From NCBI GenBank assembly GCA_947496695.1, contig CANMEI010000007.1:62001-126000 (forward strand): a stretch of 64,000 bases of DNA, given 5' to 3'. Position numbers and translations under genes: made by a program. Each line of letters begins with the position of its first letter. Position 1 is the stretch's first letter. The notes beneath the pieces are model-generated. The model searched no databases. It saw only the letters and a list, made by a program, of their open reading frames with translations, and was not told the origin of the DNA. This stretch comes from an uncultured Cellulophaga sp. (lineage in GTDB: Bacteria > Bacteroidota > Bacteroidia > Flavobacteriales > Flavobacteriaceae). This document shows positions 37,761 through 46,586 of this stretch, piece after piece.

Positions 37761-38069
37761 AATTCACTTTCTTTTCTTTAAATAAAAAACTCACTTAAAT
37801 TATTAAGTAATTTCTTTCGAAAAATAATTATTTGTTAAAAACAATATGCTTAAAAGATTAAACATTAACAATTACTCAATAAAAATAGCTTTTTAATCAC
37901 ATTACATTAACACTTTAAACATATTATACATCGCCTTACATAGGTTGTTTGTCGAATTTTTACACTCTTTTTTAGCAAATCATTTTATGTTTATTCACAC
38001 TTACCAAAGCTTTTAAAAAAAACCAATTTCATATAAAGTTTAATTATTAATTAATTAAAATCCCACTTT
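37761..38069. other. 309-bp intergenic region upstream of the first SusC-like gene
   Basis: AT-rich spacer with no credible small ORF. A 6-bp inverted repeat (ACTTAA/TTAAGT, 37793-37808) follows the response regulator gene, without a strong T-run, so it is at best a weak terminator. The conserved element and the -7-like box at 37930-37993 lie in the second half, and an A/T-rich leader of about 70 nt precedes the ATG. Confidence 0.6.
37930..37993 (+). promoter_or_regulatory. Conserved operator-like element plus -7 box, first SusC-like gene
   Basis: A 30-bp element at 37930-37959 consists of the blocks ATCG, TTACA, GGTT, TT and GTCGAATTT with spacers of 2, 2, 1 and 1 bases. Exactly the same blocks and spacers occur at 43124-43153 (24 of 30 positions identical). 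After 26 bases comes TATGTTTA (37986-37993), one base off the Bacteroidota -7 consensus; the other copy has TAAGTTTA at the same distance. The element would sit just upstream of the -33 region, a normal place for an activator. Probable binding site of a locus regulator. Confidence 0.65.
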
Positions 38070-41000
38070 ATGGAAATTAAACAAGAAAAACCCTTTTTCT
38101 TTACAAAGAACAGGGTACTTATTCTCACAATGAGAATATTTATTTTTTTATTCTTAACCTCTTCATTTGGAGCTACACTAAATGATAAATTAAAAACACC
38201 TTTTGTAAATATTCAACAACTAATTGATGGTACAATTTTAGACAATAATGACTTACCATTACCTGGAGTAAACATTGTTGAAAAAGGAACTTCTAACGGA
38301 ACACAAACAGACTTTGATGGTAATTTCTCGATTACAATATCAAATCCTGAAGCAACTTTAGTAGTATCATATATTGGCTATAAAACAAAAGAGATATCCG
38401 TTAACGACCAAACTACTTTAAACATTGTTTTAGAAGAAGACGTTGCTTCATTAGAAGAAGTTGTTGTTGTAGGTTTCGGTACACAGAGTACTCAAAAAGT
38501 TTCTGCATCTATTGCTCAAGTTTCAGCAGAAGAACTTGGCACAGACAAACGCCCTGTAACAAATGTAGCTTCAGCACTAATTGGCTCTATGGCTGGTTTA
38601 AATGGATTTAATTCTAGTGGACAACCCGGATCAACACCAACATTCTCTATTAGAGGGACAAGCTCAACTAATTCGGGAGATGTATTAGTGATAATTGATA
38701 ATTTTGAAGGTACTTTAGCAGACGTCAACCCTCAAGAAATTGAATCAGCAACCATACTTAAAGATGCTTCTGCAGTTGCAATTTACGGTGCTCGTGGAGC
38801 TAATGGAGTATTGTTAATTACCACAAAAAAAACTAAAAAAGGAGAGAAAATTTCTGCTTCATATAATTACAGTACCTCTCTACAATCTATAGGCACTTTA
38901 CCTGATGTAACAAATGCTCAAGAATATATTGGTCTTGTCAATACTGCAGCTCCAGATACTTTCAACAGTACAGTTATTGAACTAGCAGAAAGTGGTTTTT
39001 ATCCAGATACTAATTGGGCAAATGCATTATATTCTGGTACAGCAATGCAACAATCACACAATTTAACTTTAAAAGGCGGAACAGAAAACACAGGTTTTTT
39101 AATGAATGTTGGTTATTTAAACCAAGATGGCTTTGCAATAGGAACTGATTATTTTGAAAGATTAAATTTAAGATTAAAAATAGATGTTGATGTAACTGAT
39201 TGGCTTAGTGTTGGTACCAATACATTAATTACAAACAGACTAACTAATACAGTTCCTGTTACAACTGGAACAAATTTATTAGGTTCACCTTTCATGCCAG
39301 TGACAACTGAAGATGGGTATTGGGTTGAAAAAAGTGGTGGCCTTTATGGAGGTGAGGCTAACCCTGTAGCATTAGCTGGTTCTGGCAGTTACACTAAAAC
39401 TGACAGAGACAATATAAACCTACAACTTTATGCTAAAATAAAACCTTTTAAAGGGTTTTCATTAGAACAAAGTGTGTCTATTTTAAAAAACAATACAACC
39501 TATAGAGATTGGGATAACACATATTCTTATGTAACATTAGATTATGAAGACACCGATTCATATACAAACCCAGATTCTGAAAATAGAATTTACACTGAAG
39601 CTTCGACTGATGCGAGAACACTAACACTGTATTCAACTACAAGCCATACTATTACAGCACTTACTAAATTAAACTACGATTTTAGCATTAATAACGAACA
39701 TAATTTTAGTACGTTATTAGGCTTTCAAGCAATAGAATATTCTGGAGAAGGTTTTGCCGCTTCAAGACAAGGTTTTGCATTAGATGATCCTGTTGATTTA
39801 GTTCTTGGGGAAGAAAATAATTCAACATTATCTGTTTTTAGCACAGGTGAACAAGCCTTAGGAAATACATCATATTTAGAAGATACAGCTACTTTATCTT
39901 ATTTTGGCAGATTAAATTACGACTATAAAGGGCGTTACATTATTGAAGGCTCATTCCGTTATGACGGAAGTTCATACTTTGCTACAAATAACAAGTGGGG
40001 ATTCTTCCCTTCTGCTTCGGTTGCCTGGAATGCTAAAGCCGAAAATTTCATGAATGATATAAATTGGATAGACAAACTTAAACTAAGAGCTTCATACGGA
40101 CTTTCAGGCGATGATTCAGGAGTAGGAGCTTTAACAGTCCAACTTGTAGATTATGATGCATCAGGTGGTTACCCTATAGGAAATACTTCAACTTCAGGGT
40201 ATGTTTTAAGTGATTATGCCAATGCAGATTTAAAATGGGAAACAGCTAAAATTTTTAATACAGGTATCGATTTCTCTTTATGGCAAGGTAAATTACAAAT
40301 CAATGCCGATTACTTTATAAATAATAGAGAAGATATTTTAGATGAAGCTCAAGTTGCTGAAGAATTTGGTTTCGGTGGTGGCGAAGTAGCATCTAACCTA
40401 TATTCTGTAAAAAGCTGGGGTTGGGAATTAGAGTTTACTCATAGAAATAAAATTGGAAAAAACTTTTCTTATTGGGTAAATGGCAATTTATCAGATTACG
40501 ATAATGAAATTACAGACTTAAATGGTTATGATAGTGTAGATTTTGCCGTTGGACAAAGTGTTAATGATCGATTTGGCTATAAAACAGATAAATTTTTTAA
40601 TAGTCAAGATGATATAGATACCTATACTACAACTGATGGTGTTCTTATAGATCAATCTGAAGTTGGTGGTTCTTATATTGGTGGCTTTAAATATATAGAT
40701 CAACCAACAGTTGATAGTGATGGTGATGGTATTTTGGATACTGGAGATGGTGTTATAGATTCAGACGATCGCGTTATATTAGAAAGCAACAGTGCTGCCA
40801 ACTATAGGTTTGGTTTTAATTTAGGGTTTGATTATAAAAACATATCTGTTTCTGCTCGTTTTTATGGTGCATTTTACAGAAATCAATTTTTAAATAATCA
40901 AGCTAGTTCTCACGAACCTTTTCTTGGAGCAAACTCTTTTTTATATATGTTAGATTATTGGAGCGAAGACAACCAAAATGCCATGTTACCTGTACCTGTA

Positions 41001-41285
41001 AATTACGGTACTCAAAGTTATACTTCTAATGTGTCTGATTTTATATTAGACAATGAGTTTATTAAAATGCAAAACCTTACTATTGGTTACAATTTAACTG
41101 ATGCTGTATCAGCTCAATTTAAAGGAGTAAAATCAATAAACCTGAACCTTTCGTTTGAGAATCTTGGAGTTATTTGGACCAATAGCCCTTTGTATGAATA
41201 TGGTTGGGATCCAGAGTCTACAACAGGTTCTTACAACTACCCTTTACCATTCACTACATCAGTAGGATTAAATATTACATTTTAA
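38070..41285 (+). CDS. SusC-like TonB-dependent outer-membrane transporter (first pair)
   Basis: 1071-residue outer-membrane oligosaccharide importer. After an unusually long leader (hydrophobic part about 16-34) comes a carboxypeptidase-regulatory-like beta domain (about 50-124, GTILDNNDLPLPGVNIVEKG), then LEEVVVVGFGTQ (128-139) at the start of the plug, plug blocks PTFSIRGTSS and ILKDASAVAIYGARGANGVLLITTKK, and a barrel ending in SVGLNITF with the terminal aromatic needed for outer-membrane assembly. A SusD partner follows after 12 bp. It shares the MEIK start and element-plus-promoter architecture with the second SusC at 43279, but the barrels have diverged, implying different oligosaccharides. 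Energy comes from TonB-ExbBD encoded elsewhere. Confidence 0.95.
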   Translation: MEIKQEKPFFFTKNRVLILTMRIFIFLFLTSSFGATLNDKLKTPFVNIQQLIDGTILDNNDLPLPGVNIVEKGTSNGTQTDFDGNFSITISNPEATLVVSYIGYKTKEISVNDQTTLNIVLEEDVASLEEVVVVGFGTQSTQKVSASIAQVSAEELGTDKRPVTNVASALIGSMAGLNGFNSSGQPGSTPTFSIRGTSSTNSGDVLVIIDNFEGTLADVNPQEIESATILKDASAVAIYGARGANGVLLITTKKTKKGEKISASYNYSTSLQSIGTLPDVTNAQEYIGLVNTAAPDTFNSTVIELAESGFYPDTNWANALYSGTAMQQSHNLTLKGGTENTGFLMNVGYLNQDGFAIGTDYFERLNLRLKIDVDVTDWLSVGTNTLITNRLTNTVPVTTGTNLLGSPFMPVTTEDGYWVEKSGGLYGGEANPVALAGSGSYTKTDRDNINLQLYAKIKPFKGFSLEQSVSILKNNTTYRDWDNTYSYVTLDYEDTDSYTNPDSENRIYTEASTDARTLTLYSTTSHTITALTKLNYDFSINNEHNFSTLLGFQAIEYSGEGFAASRQGFALDDPVDLVLGEENNSTLSVFSTGEQALGNTSYLEDTATLSYFGRLNYDYKGRYIIEGSFRYDGSSYFATNNKWGFFPSASVAWNAKAENFMNDINWIDKLKLRASYGLSGDDSGVGALTVQLVDYDASGGYPIGNTSTSGYVLSDYANADLKWETAKIFNTGIDFSLWQGKLQINADYFINNREDILDEAQVAEEFGFGGGEVASNLYSVKSWGWELEFTHRNKIGKNFSYWVNGNLSDYDNEITDLNGYDSVDFAVGQSVNDRFGYKTDKFFNSQDDIDTYTTTDGVLIDQSEVGGSYIGGFKYIDQPTVDSDGDGILDTGDGVIDSDDRVILESNSAANYRFGFNLGFDYKNISVSARFYGAFYRNQFLNNQASSHEPFLGANSFLYMLDYWSEDNQNAMLPVPVNYGTQSYTSNVSDFILDNEFIKMQNLTIGYNLTDAVSAQFKGVKSINLNLSFENLGVIWTNSPLYEYGWDPESTTGSYNYPLPFTTSVGLNITF

Positions 41286-41297
41286 AAAAAAAACGAA

Positions 41298-42986
41298 ATG
41301 AAAAAATATAGCATAATAACCCTTTCAGTTTTAATCTCGGCATACTTTTCATCATGCAGTGAAGATTTTTTAGAAATTGTAGATGCAGATGAATATTCCG
41401 CAGATTCATTATACCAAGATGAAGATGATATGGAAAGTGCCCTAAACGGGCTTTATTTATATTTGCCTGGCGGTGATATTACAAGCACTAATTTAACCCC
41501 TTATTTTTGGACAGATGATGCTGTACACAGAAATATTAGTGATGGTGCTGGAACTATTCGCGAGTCAGATTACAACTGGTCTGTAACATCAAACGTACTT
41601 GATGATTTTTATAAATATACTGCAATAGCTAATATAAATTATTTTCTTGAAAAACTTCCAGACGCTACTTATACTGATGAAGATACAAGGTCTCAACATG
41701 AAGCAGAAGCTCGATTTTTAAGAGCATATATTTATGAAGAAATGCAGTTTGCCTATGGAGATGTTGCACTTTTAACTTCTACAATTGGCTCAGATGAATA
41801 CCCTTCAAGAGATGATCGAGAAGATGTATTTGATTTTATAATATCAGAATTAGAAGAAATAGAAGATTATCTTCCATTAACATATACCTCCGAAGATTAT
41901 GGTCGCATTACAAAGGGAGCTGTTCTAGCATTAAAAGCAAGAACATACCTTAAAGCTTTACACTGGTACTCTGATACTTCAGTTTTATACGCTGGTGCAG
42001 AAGAAGCTTGTGCTGAAATTGTATCAAACGGACAATACTCTTTAGTAGACGGTATAGATGGTTTTGAAAGTTTATTTTATAGTTCAGGCGATAGTAATTC
42101 AGAAACTATTTTACCTTGTCTTTATATTCCAACTTATAGAACACATGGCCTAGCAAGACAATTAGCCCAAAAAGGATCTTGGATTGGTAGTGAAGCTACA
42201 TTTTCAAACAATCAAAGTCGACCAGGTTATTCATCTGATTTTATAGAAGAAGTACAAACTATTAATGGTTTATTTCCTGCAGATGACCCCGAATATGACC
42301 CTGCGGACCCTTGGAGTAATAGAGATCCTAGACTTGCTATTTCAGCTGTTCTACCTGGAGACATATTACCATCAAAAACAGATCCCGACCTTGATTACGA
42401 ATATCAGCCACACCCAAGTATTGGTACAACTACTGATGATATAAATAAAACATCTGCTCCAACCGGTTATGGTTTTAGAAAATATATTGATTATGATTTA
42501 GATGCACTCGACCAAGGTGACGTAGATATTAAATTAATAAGATATGCTGAAGTTCTACTTATGTACGCAGAAGCATTAGCTGGTCAAGGCAAAGACAGTG
42601 AAGCATTAATCTATTTAGATATGGTGCGTGATAGAGTCGGAATGCCTAAATATGCTGATATAGGATTACCAACAGTAACAAGAGGAACTACAGGTAATAC
42701 TATGATCGATGCTATTTTACTTGAGCGACGTTATGAATTTGCTGGCGAAGGACAACAACGCTGGTGGGATATTTGGCGTTATCAATTAGGAGATCAAGTT
42801 ATTGGACAAGTTTATGGTATTCCAACAAGCACCACAGAACCTGGTGATTTAGTTGGCGAAAAATATAAAGCTAGTAATAGTGACACACAGTATGCTAGAG
42901 TATGGGATGATAAATATTATTTATTACCAATTTCACAAACTGTATTAGATGCAAACCCTAACATTACCCAAAATACAGGATGGTAG
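41298..42986 (+). CDS. SusD-like surface glycan-binding lipoprotein (first pair)
   Basis: 562-residue lipoprotein, lipobox YFSSC (Cys20) followed by SEDFLE, the classic SusD surface-export start. The alpha-helical TPR-like scaffold shows in EAEARFLRAYIYEEMQFAYGDV, GAVLALKARTYL and IKLIRYAEVLLMYAEALAGQG. The C-terminal ERRYEFAGEGQQRWWDIWRY and LLPISQ-PNITQNTGW are standard SusD endings. It forms the lid of the SusC channel encoded 12 bp upstream. A strong terminator follows at 43013, closing this operon. Ligand unknown; low similarity to the other SusD argues for a different one. Confidence 0.94.
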   Translation: MKKYSIITLSVLISAYFSSCSEDFLEIVDADEYSADSLYQDEDDMESALNGLYLYLPGGDITSTNLTPYFWTDDAVHRNISDGAGTIRESDYNWSVTSNVLDDFYKYTAIANINYFLEKLPDATYTDEDTRSQHEAEARFLRAYIYEEMQFAYGDVALLTSTIGSDEYPSRDDREDVFDFIISELEEIEDYLPLTYTSEDYGRITKGAVLALKARTYLKALHWYSDTSVLYAGAEEACAEIVSNGQYSLVDGIDGFESLFYSSGDSNSETILPCLYIPTYRTHGLARQLAQKGSWIGSEATFSNNQSRPGYSSDFIEEVQTINGLFPADDPEYDPADPWSNRDPRLAISAVLPGDILPSKTDPDLDYEYQPHPSIGTTTDDINKTSAPTGYGFRKYIDYDLDALDQGDVDIKLIRYAEVLLMYAEALAGQGKDSEALIYLDMVRDRVGMPKYADIGLPTVTRGTTGNTMIDAILLERRYEFAGEGQQRWWDIWRYQLGDQVIGQVYGIPTSTTEPGDLVGEKYKASNSDTQYARVWDDKYYLLPISQTVLDANPNITQNTGW

Positions 42987-43012
42987 ATTAAATTTAAAAA
43001 TACATTTTTATT

Positions 43013-43053
43013 AAAAAAACTCTAATAGCATTTAGCTATTAGAGTTTTTTTTT
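43013..43053. terminator. Bidirectional intrinsic terminator after the first SusCD pair
   Basis: Perfect 12-bp stem AACTCTAATAGC (43018-43029) and GCTATTAGAGTT (43035-43046) with a 5-nt loop, preceded by an A-run and followed by seven T. It separates the first SusCD operon from the second. Confidence 0.9.
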
Positions 43054-43123
43054 GATTTTATCAATTGTTTATTTTAATAAAAAACACTTTTAACTCCTTT
43101 TTAATAAATCATATAATTTATTT

Positions 43124-43187
43124 ATCGTATTACAGCGGTTATTGGTCGAATTTATTACTTATCAAAAAGATGAAACTTATAAGTTTA
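43124..43187 (+). promoter_or_regulatory. Conserved operator-like element plus -7 box, second SusC-like gene
   Basis: Second copy of the 30-bp element (43124-43153), identical at 24 of 30 positions and in spacing to 37930-37959, followed 26 bases later by TAAGTTTA (43180-43187). Similarity continues past the -7-like box (GTTTATT then A and CTT). Because a terminator lies just upstream, this must be an independent promoter, giving a leader of about 85 nt before the ATG at 43279. Confidence 0.65.
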
Positions 43188-43278
43188 TTAAATCTTTAAC
43201 ATTACATTAAAGATCTTTTAACAAAGAACAACACTAGCATAACTAAAATAATTTTACTAACTAAACAAATCCCTTTTT

Positions 43279-46200
43279 ATGGAAATTAAATTTAAAAACA
43301 CCCTTTTCTTTAAAAGAAAAAGGTTTTTAATTCTCTTCATGAGAACATTTATTTTTCTTTGTTTTGGCTCAGCATTCGGTAACATACCGAACAGCAATTT
43401 AAACATTGAAAGTTTTGAAAAAGTCTTACAAGAACAAATTACTGGTACCATTTTAGACTCAAACGGCCAACCATTACCAGGAGTAAACATACTCGAAAAA
43501 GGAACTGCAAATGGTATTCAAACTGACTTTGATGGTAATTTCACTATCTCAGTATCTACATCAAACCCTATTCTTGTTGTTTCTTATATTGGCTTTAAAA
43601 CCAAAGAAGTTACTATTAGTAGCCAAATATCATTAACAATTATACTAGAAGAAGATGTTTCTGCTCTAGAAGAAGTTGTTGTTGTTGGTTATGGTACTCA
43701 GAAAAAAATTAATTTAACAGCAGCTGTTTCTCAAGTTGGCGCAGAAGTTTTTGAAAATAGACCAACAGCAAATGCTTTTAGGTCTTTACAAGGAACTACA
43801 CCCGGCTTAGTAATATCAAACTCAGCTTCTGGAGGTGAACCAGGAGCTTCATCAGACATTAACATACGTGGCTTTGTAACTAGTGGTGGTACAGGAGATA
43901 TTGGTGATGCTGAACCATTAGTACTAGTAGATGGTGTTGAAATGAGCTTAAATGATATTGACCCTGAAGATATTGAGTCTGTATCTATACTTAAAGATGC
44001 AGCAGCAGCTTCTATTTATGGTTCCCAAGCGGCAGCAGGAGCTGTAATTGTTACAACTAAAAGTGGAAAAAATTCTAATGGTAAAATAAGAGTTAACTAC
44101 AGTCATAGTTATTCCATTACACAACCATCAATTTGGCCAGAAAGTGCAAGTCCTATAAATTTTGCTTATACTATTAATGACGCAAGAACAAATAATGCCC
44201 AAGCAGCTTATTATGACGAAACTGGTTTAGCTAATATTATAGCAAATATGGCAAACCCTGGAAGTGCAGAATCTATTGTATCAAATGCAGCCGGAACTGA
44301 TTGGGATTATGGAACTATAGGTATTGAAGGTACTGGTGCTACAAATTGGGATGATGTCATAATGAAAAAATGGGCCCAAAGAAGTAAGCACAACTTAAGT
44401 ATAAGCGGAGGAGACGCAAAAACAAATTACTATTTATCAGCTGGTACTTATGAAGAAGATGGTTTATTAAAAGTTGGTGATGAATCATATCAAAGGTATA
44501 ATTTAGATGCTAAAATTTCTAGTAAAGTAAATAATTGGTTAACAATAGAGTTATTAACCAAATTTAGAAAAAGCTATACTGACTTTCCTACAGAAGTAAG
44601 TACTAATAGTACTTTTTGGAATAAATCTAGAGTATTAGATTTAATTACTAAAATTAAACCTACGCTACCTCAATATGATCCTATTTATGGTTTAGAGTTA
44701 TTACAACACTCATATTATCCTTTTTGGGATTATCAACGTGTAAAAACAGAAAATGATCAAGTTGTAATTTTACCTAGGTTTATTATAGAGCCAATAAAAG
44801 ATCTTAAATTAAATATCAATTTAAATTACAAAAGAGATAACAATTCACAAATAACATCAATATTAGCCAGTCAAAAAGTTGTTCCAAATGGTATAGTTGA
44901 TCATGTTTCACAAGCATCTACATCTTACTCAACGACTGTTGCTACAAATGAATATTTTTCTCCAAACATTTTTTCTACGTATGAAAAATCTTTAAATAAT
45001 CACAATTTTCATGCTACTGTAGGTTTTCAAAGTGAAATAAATAACTATTATGCGCTTGGAGCTTCATCTGATTATTTAATTAGTAATAATATCATTTCAC
45101 TTAACGCTTCTTTAGATGACGATCAAACAGTTTCAGAAGCTATTTCTCACTGGTCAACAGTTGGTGTATTTAGTAGATTTAGATACAACTATAAAGAAAA
45201 ATATTTATTTGAATTTAGTTATCGTAGAGATGGCTCTTCTAGATTTGAACCAGATAATAGATGGGCTGGTTTTCCAAGCTTCTCTGCAGGTTATAATTTA
45301 GCTAAGGAAGATTTTTGGCCTTTAGAAGCTATTAATACTTTTAAATTTAGAGGTTCTTATGGTACATTAGGGAACCAAAATGTTGACAATTACTTATATC
45401 TTTCTACCATAACTTTAAACAGTGCTGGTAGCTCTTATTTATTTGATGGCGAAAGATTAACATTTTCTCAAACACCTGGTATAACTAGTGAAAATTTAAC
45501 TTGGGAAACAGTTAAAACTACAGATATTGGATTTGACTTGGGAGCTTTTAATAATAAGTTAAATCTTGGTTTTTCATGGTATAGAACGGATATTGAAGGT
45601 ATGGCTGCACAAGGAGCTGATTTGCCTGCTCAATTAGGTACAGATGCTCCTCTTACAAATATTGGAACATCTAGAGTACAAGGATGGGAACTTGAAGCAA
45701 CATGGGCTCAAAAATTAGGTGATTTTGGTTATAGTATTAAAGCTGTATTAAGTGATTATAAAAGATCCATTGTTGAATATCCTAATGACACAAATTCATT
45801 AACGAATTACTTTGAAGGGCAAAATTTAGGAGATATATGGGGATTCCAAACAGAAGGGTTATTTCAAACAGATGAACTAGCAACTAATGTTACCGATATT
45901 ATAGATTATTCTTTTATTACTGGTTGGGCTAGAGTCGCTGGTGATATTGAATACAAAGATGTTAATGGAGATAATGTAATTGACAGAGGTAATTATGTTA
46001 AAGGGGATACAGGTGATTATGGTGTTATAGGTAACTCTACACCACGATACCAATATTCTGTTAACCTAGCTATGAATTATAAAAATTGGGATTTTTCTGC
46101 ATTAGTACAAGGTGTAGGTAAACGAGATTTATCATTTGCTACTCAACAACGTTTTAAAGGTCCTGCGAATGGTCCATTCCATGCCTTTGTTTGGGAAGGA

Positions 46201-46572
46201 CATTTAGATTATTTCAGACCCGAAGACACGACAAGTCCTTTAGGTGCTAACACTGACGCTTATTTTCCAACACCATATTTAAATGGAGGTGGCAGAAATA
46301 ATAAAAACTATAGTTATAATACTGATAGATTTTTACAAAATGCTGCCTATGCAAGATTAAAAAGTTTACAAATTGGTTTTACAATACCTAGTGATGTTAC
46401 TAATAAATTTAAAGTAGATAAGTTAAGAATTTATACTACTGGAGAAAATCTGTTTACTTTTACTGATTTAATGTTCTTTGATCCTGAAGTTAATACTACT
46501 GGATTAACAGGAAGTGCACAATCTTACCCACTTTCAAGAATACTTTCTCTAGGATTAAATGTAACATTTTAA
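43279..46572 (+). CDS. SusC-like TonB-dependent outer-membrane transporter (second pair)
   Basis: 1097-residue outer-membrane transporter. Long leader, with the hydrophobic core at 16-34 (LILFMRTFIFLCFGSAFG); carboxypeptidase-regulatory-like domain about 55-125; LEEVVVVGYGTQ (130-141); plug with DINIRGFVTSGG, PLVLVDGVEM and ILKDAAAASIYGSQAAAGAVIVTTK; barrel ending in LSLGLNVTF. It has its own promoter and shared regulatory element. The MEIK..FF leader and first domain resemble the first SusC, while the barrel differs strongly. This suggests an old duplication or a leader kept for expression, and import of a second oligosaccharide class from the same target. Confidence 0.95.
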   Translation: MEIKFKNTLFFKRKRFLILFMRTFIFLCFGSAFGNIPNSNLNIESFEKVLQEQITGTILDSNGQPLPGVNILEKGTANGIQTDFDGNFTISVSTSNPILVVSYIGFKTKEVTISSQISLTIILEEDVSALEEVVVVGYGTQKKINLTAAVSQVGAEVFENRPTANAFRSLQGTTPGLVISNSASGGEPGASSDINIRGFVTSGGTGDIGDAEPLVLVDGVEMSLNDIDPEDIESVSILKDAAAASIYGSQAAAGAVIVTTKSGKNSNGKIRVNYSHSYSITQPSIWPESASPINFAYTINDARTNNAQAAYYDETGLANIIANMANPGSAESIVSNAAGTDWDYGTIGIEGTGATNWDDVIMKKWAQRSKHNLSISGGDAKTNYYLSAGTYEEDGLLKVGDESYQRYNLDAKISSKVNNWLTIELLTKFRKSYTDFPTEVSTNSTFWNKSRVLDLITKIKPTLPQYDPIYGLELLQHSYYPFWDYQRVKTENDQVVILPRFIIEPIKDLKLNINLNYKRDNNSQITSILASQKVVPNGIVDHVSQASTSYSTTVATNEYFSPNIFSTYEKSLNNHNFHATVGFQSEINNYYALGASSDYLISNNIISLNASLDDDQTVSEAISHWSTVGVFSRFRYNYKEKYLFEFSYRRDGSSRFEPDNRWAGFPSFSAGYNLAKEDFWPLEAINTFKFRGSYGTLGNQNVDNYLYLSTITLNSAGSSYLFDGERLTFSQTPGITSENLTWETVKTTDIGFDLGAFNNKLNLGFSWYRTDIEGMAAQGADLPAQLGTDAPLTNIGTSRVQGWELEATWAQKLGDFGYSIKAVLSDYKRSIVEYPNDTNSLTNYFEGQNLGDIWGFQTEGLFQTDELATNVTDIIDYSFITGWARVAGDIEYKDVNGDNVIDRGNYVKGDTGDYGVIGNSTPRYQYSVNLAMNYKNWDFSALVQGVGKRDLSFATQQRFKGPANGPFHAFVWEGHLDYFRPEDTTSPLGANTDAYFPTPYLNGGGRNNKNYSYNTDRFLQNAAYARLKSLQIGFTIPSDVTNKFKVDKLRIYTTGENLFTFTDLMFFDPEVNTTGLTGSAQSYPLSRILSLGLNVTF

Positions 46573-46586
46573 AAAATTAAATAATT

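Noticed and set aside
37793-37850. ACTTAA/TTAAGT and AAATAATTATTT palindromes considered as regulatory sites or terminator
   Set aside because: Such AT-only palindromes are expected by chance in this composition and are not shared with the second susC leader.
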